A stretch of 9,279 nt of DNA from Bacteroidota bacterium (GTDB lineage Bacteria; Bacteroidota; Bacteroidia; Bacteroidales; PUMT01). How positions within the stretch are numbered: position 1 is the first letter of the stretch; each line of letters begins with the position of its first letter. A program made the position numbers and the translations under genes. Shown one piece after another: positions 1 to 6,326 of this stretch. The stretch lies in the NCBI GenBank assembly GCA_003567115.1, contig PXAP01000297.1, forward strand, positions 1 through 9,279. Reading direction: 5' to 3'. The notes under the pieces were generated by a model. The model was not told the origin of the DNA. It saw only the letters and a list, made by a program, of their open reading frames with translations, and did not search any database.

Positions 1-222
1 AGCAATACCTTCTGCTTTTTTGTCGGAAGCAGTGCAAAACGATATGTCTTATGTATTGTTTTCACTCTTATTCAAGATAAGTATTTTTGACAAAGGCACA
101 AAAACATATTGTCAAAAAACTTTTGGAAGGAACGCACTTTCTGGTCAGATGGATACTTCGTATGTTCTATTGGCGAGGCAAGCCCTGAAACAGTCCGTCA
201 GTATATTCTTTCGCAAGGGTAA
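1..222 (+). pseudogene. tnpA: IS200/IS605-family transposase TnpA, 3' fragment, interrupted
   Basis: Reading frame 1 runs from the window edge to a TAA at 220-222 with one internal TGA at 88-90. After that stop it reads FWKERTFWSDGYFV followed by CSIGEASPETVRQYILSQG. This matches the C-terminal part of IS200/IS605 TnpA: the (W)xxGYFVxSxG strand, then the helix with the catalytic tyrosine in a (V/I)RxYIxxQ context, here the Tyr codon at 202-204. Before the stop, VGSSAKRYV and IVFTLI resemble the stretch that normally follows the HUH motif, but the place where HUH is expected reads NTFCFFV without histidines. The TGA falls where a tryptophan (TGG) would fit, so a nonsense change is a likely cause; that is inference from family memory, not an alignment. 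The N-terminal half lies outside the window. The protein would cleave single-stranded DNA at hairpin-marked ends if intact, but this copy looks dead. Confidence 0.72.
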
Positions 223-243
223 AAACCATTTATGCTTTACATT

Positions 244-266
244 CCACAAGCTAAAAAGACTTGTGG
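244..266. repeat. Perfect 7-bp hairpin, candidate IS200/IS605 right-end structure or feoAB terminator
   Basis: CCACAAG (244-250) and CTTGTGG (260-266) are exact reverse complements around a 9-nt loop. The hairpin sits between the tnpA remnant and the convergent feoAB stop. No good T-run follows on either strand (GTTTTACGG on plus, AATGTAAAG on minus), which makes it a poor intrinsic terminator and favours an IS end hairpin. It could still slow transcription from both sides. Confidence 0.5.
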
Positions 267-299
267 GTTTTACGGCATTTATATAAATTTCAGATTAAA

Positions 300-2870
300 T
301 CAGAAAATAAGGTTTCCGGCCCGGTAAACCAAAAATGACATTATCCATGCCAGACCGGTAGTATATATAACAGTAAAGACAGCCCATTTCCAGTGCCCCG
401 ATTCATTTTTGATAGCTGCTATCACGGCCACGCAGGGGAAATAGAGAAGAATGAACATCAGGAAAGATAGTGCCGATGCCATGGTAAACACCTTTGTTCC
501 GTCGGGATATCTTTGCTGCTTCAGCTTATCTCCCAGGGTCTCTGTTGGGAGGCTTGCTTCGGGAGTTGACTGGTAAAGAACTCCCATGGTACTTACCACT
601 ATCTCCTTGGCTGCCACTCCTGAAAGCAGTGCTACGCCCATTTTCCAGTCAAATCCCAAAGGAGCAATAGCAGGCTCAATAAACATTCCTATCCTTGCGA
701 TATAGGTCATTTGTTCCCTTTCGGTCTCCCTTTCGGAGGAAATATCCGGTATCTTTCTCATGTTTTCTTCTTTAAATTCAGTTTGCAGATTTAAACCGGT
801 GTCTGCCTGCCTGTTCTCCGGAAGGTTTTCTGGTATTTGTGGTTGCAGGCTTTCCGGTGAACCTGAGAATTTCCCTTCCAGTATTTCATAATGTTCAACC
901 GTCTCTGCAATGGAACCGTCTAAATCTTCCGGCACTTGGTTATTCCTGGGAAAATAGCCGAGAGCCCAGACGATAATTGAAGCTATGAGAATTATACCCC
1001 CCATTTTTCTAAGGTAAACAGATCCCTTGTGCCACATATGCCGGATTGTGGTTTTAAGCGTGGGCATCCGGTAGGGGGGCAGCTCCATGACAAAGGGAAC
1101 ATCTTCGGAGCGGAAAAGTGTTTTTTTGAATACCAGTGCAACCATCACTGCCATTAATATGCCGAAGCCGTACATGCTGAAAAGGACGGTTACGGCATAA
1201 TCGGGAAAAAATGCACCGATAATCAGCACATAAACCGGAAGCCTGGCACTGCATGACATGAACGGGTTGATCAGCATGGTCAGAAGACGGTTGTTGCGGT
1301 TCTCAATTGTCCGTGTGGCCATTATAGCAGGCACATTGCAGCCAAAACCCATTATCAGGGGAATAAATGATTTCCCGTGCAGGCCGATCTTATGCATCAG
1401 CTTATCCATGATAAAAGCCGCCCTGGCCATATAGCCGGTATCTTCCATCAGTGAAATAAAGAAAAACAGTATAAGTATGTTGGGTAAAAATACTATAACT
1501 CCTCCCACGCCTCCTATTATTCCGTTGATCAGAAGGTCCTTCAGACTGCCTTCGCTCATATGGGCATCAAGGAAACTGCCTGAGGCTCCGATTAATTGTT
1601 CAATCCATCTCATGGGATATTCACCGAGTGTGAATGTGGCCTGGAACATTATGAATATAAACAGCAAAAAGACCGGGAAGCCTAATAGCTGGTGGGTGAG
1701 GATGGTATCAATAATTTCCGATTTTTTCTGCCTGGCATTTTGCCCGCGTGTCAGGGTCTCCCTCAGTGCTCCTGCAACGAATCCGTATTTGGCATCGGTA
1801 ACAAGTGTTTCACTGTCTTCTTTCAGGGCAGTTTCCAGCCTTTTTATTTCGCTCTCTGCTGCACTTTTTATATCAGGGGCATTTTTAAGGATTGATATCT
1901 TTTCGCTTATATCTTTATCTTTTTCCAAAAGCTTTAAAGCCATGAACCTGGAAGATATCTTGTCGGTAAGAGGCAGGTTATCCCTGTTATTAATATGTGA
2001 CTGGATGCGTTTGAGCGATGCTTCTATCTCCTGCCCGTAATTTATGTGCACATGCCTGATGTCCCTGTCCTTGTCCTCATAGACATCAATCACCTTCCGG
2101 AACAGATCATTTATTCCGATATTTTTTGATCCTATGGTGGGCACAACGGGTATACCGGTCATACTACCCAGAAAATCGTAATCAATATTGTCGCCTGCTT
2201 CCAGCAGTTCATCATACATATTAAGAGCCATAACCACCTTTATATCCATGTCTATCAGCTGGGTGGTAAGGTAAAGATTGCGCTCCAGGTTGGAGGCATC
2301 GGCAACGTTGATCACCACATCGGGCATCCGGGTGGTTATGTGATCCCTTACAAACAATTCTTCCGGAGAATAAGCGGTAAGAGAATATGTTCCCGGAAGG
2401 TCGACTATGTTGAACCTGTATCCTTCAAGTGAAAATCTTCCCTGTTTGGCATCAATTGTTACCCCTCCGTAATTGCCCACCCTCTCTTTTGAACGGGTTG
2501 CAAAATTGAACAGGGTGGTTTTACCGGCATTGGGATTGCCTACCATGGCAACATTGATAATTTTGCCTTTTTTTTCTGCCTTTGTTCTGAGCCACTCTTC
2601 CGAGAATACTCCCCTGAATTTCCCCTTTTCTTTTTCTGCAACCTCCTCAGGGGTAACAACCTCGATCAGGGCTGCTTCACTTCTTCTCAGCGACAGTTCG
2701 TAACCCATTATGCTGTATTCGACCGGATCTTTCAGCGGGGCATTTTTAATAACTTTAACAATTTTGCCCTTTACGAATCCCATTTCTGTAATCCGTTTAC
2801 GGAATGCCCCCCGGCCTTTGACCTTGGTTATTATTCCGCTCTGGTTATTATAAAGATCTGCAAGGGTCAT
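300..2870 (-). CDS. feoB: Ferrous iron transporter FeoAB (FeoA-FeoB fusion)
   Basis: This inner-membrane protein takes up Fe(II), using a G-protein-like domain linked to a membrane permease. It is 856 aa with an N-terminal FeoA-like SH3 domain (about 1-75) joined by a charged linker to FeoB. GTPase motifs are visible: G1 GNPNAGKT (111-118), G3 DLPG (157-160) and G4 NMYD (217-220). Two Gate-type permease regions follow, with GFGCNVPAI (508-516), NPFMSCSARLPVY (535-547) and a late YFPCVAVIAAI (810-820). FeoA-FeoB fusions are common in Bacteroidota, so no separate feoA is needed, and no feoC is seen. Between the membrane segment near 624-640 and the conserved region near 720 lies a long hydrophilic Pro/Glu-rich stretch (about 641-715) that looks like a lineage insertion. 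The ATG start is preceded by a well-spaced promoter with candidate operator sites, suggesting regulation by iron or redox state. The frame is intact. Confidence 0.97.
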   Translation of the reverse strand: MTLADLYNNQSGIITKVKGRGAFRKRITEMGFVKGKIVKVIKNAPLKDPVEYSIMGYELSLRRSEAALIEVVTPEEVAEKEKGKFRGVFSEEWLRTKAEKKGKIINVAMVGNPNAGKTTLFNFATRSKERVGNYGGVTIDAKQGRFSLEGYRFNIVDLPGTYSLTAYSPEELFVRDHITTRMPDVVINVADASNLERNLYLTTQLIDMDIKVVMALNMYDELLEAGDNIDYDFLGSMTGIPVVPTIGSKNIGINDLFRKVIDVYEDKDRDIRHVHINYGQEIEASLKRIQSHINNRDNLPLTDKISSRFMALKLLEKDKDISEKISILKNAPDIKSAAESEIKRLETALKEDSETLVTDAKYGFVAGALRETLTRGQNARQKKSEIIDTILTHQLLGFPVFLLFIFIMFQATFTLGEYPMRWIEQLIGASGSFLDAHMSEGSLKDLLINGIIGGVGGVIVFLPNILILFFFISLMEDTGYMARAAFIMDKLMHKIGLHGKSFIPLIMGFGCNVPAIMATRTIENRNNRLLTMLINPFMSCSARLPVYVLIIGAFFPDYAVTVLFSMYGFGILMAVMVALVFKKTLFRSEDVPFVMELPPYRMPTLKTTIRHMWHKGSVYLRKMGGIILIASIIVWALGYFPRNNQVPEDLDGSIAETVEHYEILEGKFSGSPESLQPQIPENLPENRQADTGLNLQTEFKEENMRKIPDISSERETEREQMTYIARIGMFIEPAIAPLGFDWKMGVALLSGVAAKEIVVSTMGVLYQSTPEASLPTETLGDKLKQQRYPDGTKVFTMASALSFLMFILLYFPCVAVIAAIKNESGHWKWAVFTVIYTTGLAWIMSFLVYRAGNLIF

Positions 2871-2921
2871 TTTATTGATATCAGACAGTGTCGCTTATGG
2901 TGAATATGCATTTAAGACTTG

Positions 2922-2952
2922 CAAAAATACCTTATAAATCAGATTGTTCAAA
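2922..2952 (-). promoter_or_regulatory. feoAB promoter (Bacteroidota -33/-7 type)
   Basis: Read on the minus strand, TTTG (complement of 2949-2952) is followed after exactly 19 bp by TATTTTTG (complement of 2922-2929). This fits the TTTG / TAnnTTTG pattern known for the housekeeping sigma factor of Bacteroidota. It predicts a start of transcription near 2915 and a leader of about 45 nt before the feoAB ATG. Confidence 0.65.
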
Positions 2953-2973
2953 TACCAATTTATGGGTATTTTT
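2923..2973. promoter_or_regulatory. Candidate operator: three AAATACC half-sites over the feoAB promoter
   Basis: The heptamer AAATACC occurs at 2925-2931 and 2950-2956 on plus, and inverted as GGTATTT at 2965-2971. The second and third form a perfect inverted repeat with an 8-bp spacer that overlaps the -33 box. The first overlaps the -7 box. The first and third also match over 9 bp (AAAAATACC / GGTATTTTT, 2923-2931 and 2965-2973). A dimeric repressor bound here would block RNA polymerase. A metal-dependent regulator (Fur or DtxR/MntR type) is the natural guess for a feo gene, but the sequence is not a recognisable consensus of either. Confidence 0.45.
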
Positions 2974-3202
2974 CTATTGAAGTATTTATTAAACAGGGCA
3001 AATTCATAACCAACCGGGGGCATGATTTTTAAAAACTGTATTTTTATTATAATCTTTGGACAACATGCCCGTTATAAGTTACAAATTACAGATAAAGTTT
3101 TATATGCACCTGAGGTCATGTGTTTAAGAATGTGACCAGCTGATTAATGTTTTATGCTGTTTTTTTTGGGACTGTACTGTTTATATTTATCTGGCGGATA
3201 TT

Positions 3203-3964
3203 ATGGATGATGAGAATATATATGAGCGTATAGCAAATTTTTTCGGACATTTTCCTGAAAATTTCAGCATACTGGAAGAGCAGATCGATCTGGATCTGCA
3301 GATTGAATATTTTGAGTTTTCCAGGAATTTTAAAAAAACGCGAACGCCGGGGAATGTTTCCGGGGTTAAAGAAAATTTATTTGACAGCCGGTATTCGCTG
3401 GACGGTAAAAAGGAGCTTTTGGTTCAGCTTGCCTGCCTTGAAGAGGTTGAGGCTTACCGTGCAATAGAAAAGTATCTTCAGGAACCCGATGCCGAGCTTA
3501 AGGATTGGGCTATTCTGGCCTTTCAGGAAAGCCGGATGCTGCTGCGGAGCAAGCTCCTTGATGAAAATCAGGTCTTTATATCTACCGGCCTCGGGGGTAA
3601 AGGGTCCAAACTGAGATATTTTATCGTATTGATTAACAGTTTTGATAAATCATTTGATGAGTTTCAGCAAAAACTTATCAGGACTGAATTTGATTTCTTC
3701 CTTAATCATTATGAAGCCGAGCTTGAGGAGGTCAGGTTCATGAATAAATACTGCTCACTACTGGCTGTGGTACCCATAAAAGCCTCTATACGGGAAGTTT
3801 TTAAGACAGCCATCACCGAGTGCAATCAGTACGGAGGGTTTATCAGGCAAAATTTTATTGTTACCAACGTGAAGACACTTAATTATGAAGAAATAAGGGA
3901 CTTTGTTGATAAACAGGAAGATCCGGACAGTAATGAGGACGATGATGACCATGAGCCTGGCTGA
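3203..3964 (+). CDS. Conserved-looking hypothetical protein with HEAT-like helical segment and acidic tail
   Basis: I cannot assign a function. The 253-aa protein has no signal peptide or membrane segment and is probably cytoplasmic. Residues about 68-116 (ELLVQLACLEEVEAYRAIEK onward to ESRMLL) alternate amphipathic helices with the spacing of a HEAT-like repeat pair, often a protein-binding surface. A glycine-rich GLGGKGSKLRYF (129-140) and the strand IVLINSF follow. Another helical region is around 150-180. The C-terminus is strongly acidic (EDPDSNEDDDDHEPG). The ATG at 3203 is the first start in the frame and no ribosome-binding site is evident, as is usual in this phylum. It diverges from feoAB across 332 bp and converges on the PUR-family gene, so it is probably monocistronic. 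Codon use looks like its neighbours. It resembles proteins commonly left as hypothetical in Bacteroidales genomes, but I have no family name for it. Confidence 0.85.
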   Translation: MDDENIYERIANFFGHFPENFSILEEQIDLDLQIEYFEFSRNFKKTRTPGNVSGVKENLFDSRYSLDGKKELLVQLACLEEVEAYRAIEKYLQEPDAELKDWAILAFQESRMLLRSKLLDENQVFISTGLGGKGSKLRYFIVLINSFDKSFDEFQQKLIRTEFDFFLNHYEAELEEVRFMNKYCSLLAVVPIKASIREVFKTAITECNQYGGFIRQNFIVTNVKTLNYEEIRDFVDKQEDPDSNEDDDDHEPG

Positions 3965-4083
3965 TCGTGCCATCTGAACCGTCAGGTCCGGATGCAGAAA
4001 CGGAAGCTTAGCCTGCATAACCGGGGGTATTGCCCATGCATTTTATAAAGTGCTGCCAAATAATATAGCAAAGGCTGTGGTAA

Positions 4084-4099
4084 TCAGGCTTTCACCTGA
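4084..4099. terminator. Weak hairpin in the convergent gap after the hypothetical gene
   Basis: TCAGG (4084-4088) and CCTGA (4095-4099) form a perfect 5-bp stem with a 6-nt loop, 120 bp after the stop of the hypothetical gene. No T-run follows. It is one of two hairpins in the gap where both convergent transcripts must end, so a terminating role is possible but unproven. Confidence 0.2.
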
Positions 4100-4158
4100 A
4101 TTGCCTGAGACAATTTATGAATTCAGCAAAACCGCTCCACTAAGCATGTTTCACTGAT

Positions 4159-4173
4159 TGCCGGCAACCGGCA
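4159..4173 (-). terminator. GC-rich hairpin just downstream of the PUR-family gene
   Basis: TGCCGG (4159-4164) and CCGGCA (4168-4173) form a 6-bp, GC-rich stem with a 3-nt loop, 15 bp beyond the minus-strand stop at 4188. Position and stability suit a terminator for that gene, but the usual T-run is missing on the minus strand. Confidence 0.35.
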
Positions 4174-4187
4174 GCCTGTGCCCGGTA

Positions 4188-4562
4188 TTATTCTTCAAAA
4201 TCGTCAAAACTGACATCGGTATAACTTTCACTGAGCTCTTTGCTTGTTTCAGATTCTGTTTCCGTTTTTTTCTGATCAGATTGATCAGGTTGTGCATTAG
4301 TAATATAAGAGATCACCTCTGTCAACCCGTTATTGAACTTTTCGAAATCTTCCTTATACAAAAACACCTTGTGTTTTTCAAAATATTGTTTACCTTCTTT
4401 GTTAAACCGTTTTTTACTCTCCGTAATCGTAAGGTAATAGTCATTATTTCTCGTTGCCTTGACATCAAAAAAATATGTTCTTTTACCGGCTCTTACCGTT
4501 TGCGAGAAAATTTCCTGTCTTGCTCCGTTATCTCCTTCGGGTTTTTTTTCGTTCTCTTCCAT
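4188..4562 (-). CDS. PUR-family (DUF3276) nucleic-acid-binding protein
   Basis: This is a 124-aa protein with a single PUR repeat at about 15-88, including IFSQTVRAGKRTYFFDVKAT, then DYYLTITESKKRF and HKVFLYKEDFEKFNNGL. That is the pattern of bacterial Pur-alpha-like proteins (DUF3276) of Bacteroidota and spirochaetes, which form dimers and bind single-stranded DNA or RNA. In Borrelia the relative BpuR acts as a nucleic-acid-binding regulator; the role in Bacteroidota is not settled. The first 14 residues are polar. After the domain comes a low-complexity Gln/Asp/Lys/Glu/Ser tail (about 91-115) ending in DVSFDDFEE, an acidic tip with aromatics reminiscent of the protein-docking tail of SSB. 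The ATG at 4562 fits the domain start. The gene diverges from nusB over 208 bp with overlapping promoter candidates. Confidence 0.9.
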   Translation of the reverse strand: MEENEKKPEGDNGARQEIFSQTVRAGKRTYFFDVKATRNNDYYLTITESKKRFNKEGKQYFEKHKVFLYKEDFEKFNNGLTEVISYITNAQPDQSDQKKTETESETSKELSESYTDVSFDDFEE

Positions 4563-4622
4563 CTTCCTGCTTTTTTATGTATTAATATTCAAATGACTAA
4601 AAAAGATTAACTTTCAGGTTTA

Positions 4623-4655
4623 TTTAATATATTTACAGCAAATAAAATAATTTTG
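4623..4655 (+). promoter_or_regulatory. Candidate nusB promoter
   Basis: TAATTTTG (4648-4655) is a full match to the Bacteroidota -7 box TAnnTTTG. The upstream box is weak: TTTA at 4623-4626, 21 bp away, instead of TTTG. Transcription would start near 4662, about 110 nt before the nusB ATG. The site overlaps the minus-strand promoter candidate for the PUR-family gene. Confidence 0.4.
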
Positions 4656-4670
4656 GCAGCCAAACACAAA
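4639..4670 (-). promoter_or_regulatory. Candidate promoter of the PUR-family gene
   Basis: On the minus strand TTTG (complement of 4667-4670) lies 20 bp before TTTATTTG (complement of 4639-4646), one base off TAnnTTTG. It predicts a leader of about 70 nt before the start at 4562. Confidence 0.4.
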
Positions 4671-4770
4671 TTTGTCGCTAATAAATCAGGTAAATATTTT
4701 TAAAACCCGGTTCTGCTTGTTTAAAAATGTTTATTTTCCGTAATTATTGTACAGAGGCTCTTTTAATAAA

Positions 4771-5718
4771 ATGATAAGCAGAAGATTATTAAGAATAAAG
4801 GTCTTACAGGCAGCTTATGCTTATTTTAAGTCCGGCACGGATTCGCCGGGCAGGTCTGAGAAAGAATTGTTTTACAGCATACAGAAAACCTACGAACTCT
4901 ACCTTTCAATTTATTTGCTCCTTATTGAAATGGCCCGGTATGCCCGAAAAAGAGCCGATCTTGCCCGCTCTAAACTTTCACCAAGCTATGAAGACCTGCA
5001 TCCCAACACCCGGTTTTCAGACAATCTTCTTATCCGGCACCTTGAAGATCATGAGTTGCTGAACAAACTGATAAAAAAGCATAAAATATCGTGGGTAAAC
5101 TATCCCGAGCTGATAAGGGAGCTTTACAACCAGCTTATTGATAGTGAAATGTATTCGGATTATATTGATGAAGGTGAGGTATCCCGGGAGTCGGATAAAA
5201 AGTTTGTATTACAGGTGCTTAATGAACTAATAATTAATTCATTGTCGCTCGACCAGGTGCTTGAGGAGAGAAGCATTTACTGGAACGATGACCTCGGGTT
5301 TACCGCTCGCATGGCAGAAAAGAGCCTTAAAAAATTTTCAGGGAATAATGCTTGTCCGGTTCCCGTATATTCCCTTTTCAGGGACGAAGAAGACAGGAAA
5401 TTTGTTAAAAAGCTGTTCAGGAATATAATAATCCATCATAAGGAATATGAAAAACTGATAGATCAGCATACCAGGAACTGGGATGTGGAAAGAATAGCTT
5501 TCATGGATATTCTCATTATGGAACTTGCAATTGCAGAGATACTTGAAAATGATTCAATACCCACAAGGGTATCATTCAATGAATATATTGAGATTGCCAA
5601 GTATTACAGTACGGAAAAAAGCAGCCATTTTATAAACGGCATTTTAGACAAGGTCATTCAGCAGCTGAAAAATGAGAACAGGATTGTAAAGAGAGGTCGG
5701 GGACTGATAGGCGAATGA
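4771..5718 (+). CDS. nusB: Transcription antitermination factor NusB (long Bacteroidota form)
   Basis: NusB works with NusE (S10) and other Nus factors to keep RNA polymerase elongating through rRNA operons. The NusB fold is clearest in the C-terminal part: NWDVERIAFMDILIMELAIA (about 236-255), then PTRVSFNEYIEIAKYYSTEK and SSHFINGILDKV (about 264-295). The N-terminal MISRRLLRIKVLQAAYAYFK is typical of Bacteroidota NusB. At 315 aa it is about twice the length of E. coli NusB (about 140 aa); the extra helical sequence fills about 25-190 and is normal for the phylum. The frame opens at a TTG (4747), but the ATG at 4771 is chosen because the protein then begins with the family's MISRR start. It heads a same-strand series with yajC, ybbR and coaE, an order common in Bacteroidales. 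The gene ends in TGATGA. Confidence 0.95.
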   Translation: MISRRLLRIKVLQAAYAYFKSGTDSPGRSEKELFYSIQKTYELYLSIYLLLIEMARYARKRADLARSKLSPSYEDLHPNTRFSDNLLIRHLEDHELLNKLIKKHKISWVNYPELIRELYNQLIDSEMYSDYIDEGEVSRESDKKFVLQVLNELIINSLSLDQVLEERSIYWNDDLGFTARMAEKSLKKFSGNNACPVPVYSLFRDEEDRKFVKKLFRNIIIHHKEYEKLIDQHTRNWDVERIAFMDILIMELAIAEILENDSIPTRVSFNEYIEIAKYYSTEKSSHFINGILDKVIQQLKNENRIVKRGRGLIGE

Positions 5719-5724
5719 TGACGC

Positions 5725-5757
5725 AGCCGGGGTGTCTGTTGCTCATAATGCCCGGCT
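5725..5757 (+). terminator. GC-rich hairpin just after nusB
   Basis: AGCCGGG (5725-5731) and CCCGGCT (5751-5757) are exact reverse complements with a 19-nt loop, starting 7 bp after the nusB stop. There is no T-run, so it may be an mRNA 3'-end stabiliser or a weak attenuator instead of a full terminator. Its right arm lies inside the first 65-bp-period repeat. Confidence 0.35.
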
Positions 5758-5889
5758 TGCGTGGTCAGGTTCAGCATAAAAAAAGCGGGCGGTGGTATGT
5801 TTGTTTCTCATAATGCTTGGCTTGTTTCCGGATAAGCTCTTTAGCAGGGTAAGAGGCAAAGATTTTTGCTGCTTATAACACCTGGCTTG
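5737..5889. repeat. Three 23-bp imperfect direct repeats at an exact 65-bp period
   Basis: Copies begin at 5737, 5802 and 5867, so the period is 65 bp both times. Each contains a core of the form CTyATAAyrC followed by yyGGCTTG. Copies 1 and 2 agree at 20 of 23 positions, 1 and 3 at 18, and 2 and 3 at 17. The 42-bp stretches between them are equal in length but show little similarity. A possible fourth, badly worn copy lies in phase at 5932-5954 (12 of 23 matches to copy 2). The period is not a multiple of three and no matching protein is encoded. It may be a decayed tandem duplication or a set of binding sites upstream of yajC. Only three imperfect copies exist, so it is not a CRISPR array. 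Confidence 0.75.
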
Positions 5890-5990
5890 CCGTGATATTT
5901 ATGTTTATTAAATGCACGGCATGGTATTTGTCGTTTCTGGAAATTTATGCTTATTTTGCCGCTATTATTTTTACACCAAAAAACACAATA

Positions 5991-6317
5991 ATGATGACTG
6001 ATTTAACTGTTTTATGGCTTATGGCGCCCCCCCAGGAGGGCCAGAGTCCCTTTATCTCTTTTCTGCCTCTTCTGCTTATTATTCTGGTATTTTATTTTTT
6101 TATGATACGACCCCAGATGAGAAAACAGAAAGAGTTGAGAAATTTCAGGGAGTCGCTTAAGAAAGGAGACAAAATAGTCACAACCGGTGGTATATACGGT
6201 AAGATTAATGATATTTCAGGCCAGGTCATAACAATCGATGTGGGCAACAATGTCCATGTAAAGGTTGATAAGAACGCCGTTCTTAAAGACCCGACCGACC
6301 TCTCTTCACAACGTTAG
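5991..6317 (+). CDS. yajC: Preprotein translocase accessory subunit YajC
   Basis: YajC is a small inner-membrane protein that associates with SecDF and the SecYEG translocon. The 108-aa product begins MMTDLTVLWLMAPPQEGQ, has one membrane segment at about 22-39 (ISFLPLLLIILVFYFFMI), then the family's RPQMRKQKE and the cytoplasmic KKGDKIVTTGGIYGKI (about 58-72) ahead of a beta-rich end. The reading frame is open from a GTG at 5892, but that would add an unlikely 33 residues overlapping the end of the repeat array. ATG 5991 or the adjacent ATG 5994 gives the normal family length. No strong ribosome-binding site is seen. It lies 272 bp after nusB. Confidence 0.95.
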   Translation: MMTDLTVLWLMAPPQEGQSPFISFLPLLLIILVFYFFMIRPQMRKQKELRNFRESLKKGDKIVTTGGIYGKINDISGQVITIDVGNNVHVKVDKNAVLKDPTDLSSQR

Positions 6318-6326
6318 AAGGATTAT

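Larger units (their letters stand above)
1..267 (+). mobile_element. 3' end of a degenerate IS200/IS605-family insertion sequence
   Basis: The left edge of the window carries the C-terminal coding part of a Y1 (single-tyrosine HUH) transposase, followed 22 bp after its stop by a perfect 7-bp hairpin (244-266). IS200/IS605 elements have no terminal inverted repeats. They carry subterminal hairpins at each end, so a hairpin just behind tnpA is what the right end should look like. The exact right boundary cannot be set from the sequence; it lies somewhere between the hairpin and the feoAB stop near 300. The left end is outside the window. The coding part is broken, so this is probably an immobile relic. 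Confidence 0.55.
2871..3202. other. Divergent intergenic region between feoAB and the hypothetical gene
   Basis: This 332-bp AT-rich gap holds the feoAB promoter and the AAATACC sites in its left third. I find no convincing plus-strand promoter for the gene at 3203. The closest are AATCTTTG at 3051-3058 and TATATTTA at 3182-3189, each one base off TAnnTTTG and lacking a well-placed TTTG. A short imperfect dyad, GGTCA (3114-3118) with TGACC (3133-3137), lies upstream of 3203. No RNA gene or extra reading frame is evident. Confidence 0.5.

Noticed and set aside
20..286. 88-codon open frame on the plus strand at the left edge
   Set aside because: It is a different frame from the one giving the Y1-transposase match, has no recognisable domain, and runs through the hairpin after tnpA.
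1477..2040. 187-codon plus-strand frame opposite feoAB
   Set aside because: It lies wholly antisense to the well-supported FeoB coding sequence and has the composition of a shadow frame.
4158..4610. 150-codon plus-strand frame opposite the PUR-family gene
   Set aside because: It is antisense to a clear PUR-repeat protein; its Phe/Leu/Ile-rich sequence is what the complement of a Lys/Glu-rich gene gives.
4747..4770. TTG start eight codons upstream of nusB
   Set aside because: The ATG at 4771 gives the family's MISRRLLRIKVLQA N-terminus; the extra residues do not match it.
5737..5889. CRISPR array reading of the 65-bp-period repeats
   Set aside because: Only three copies, which differ at several positions, with a 23-bp repeat and 42-bp spacers, and no cas gene in the window.
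5892..5990. GTG-started 33-residue extension of yajC
   Set aside because: It would give an abnormal hydrophobic N-terminal extension; the ATG pair at 5991/5994 gives normal YajC length.
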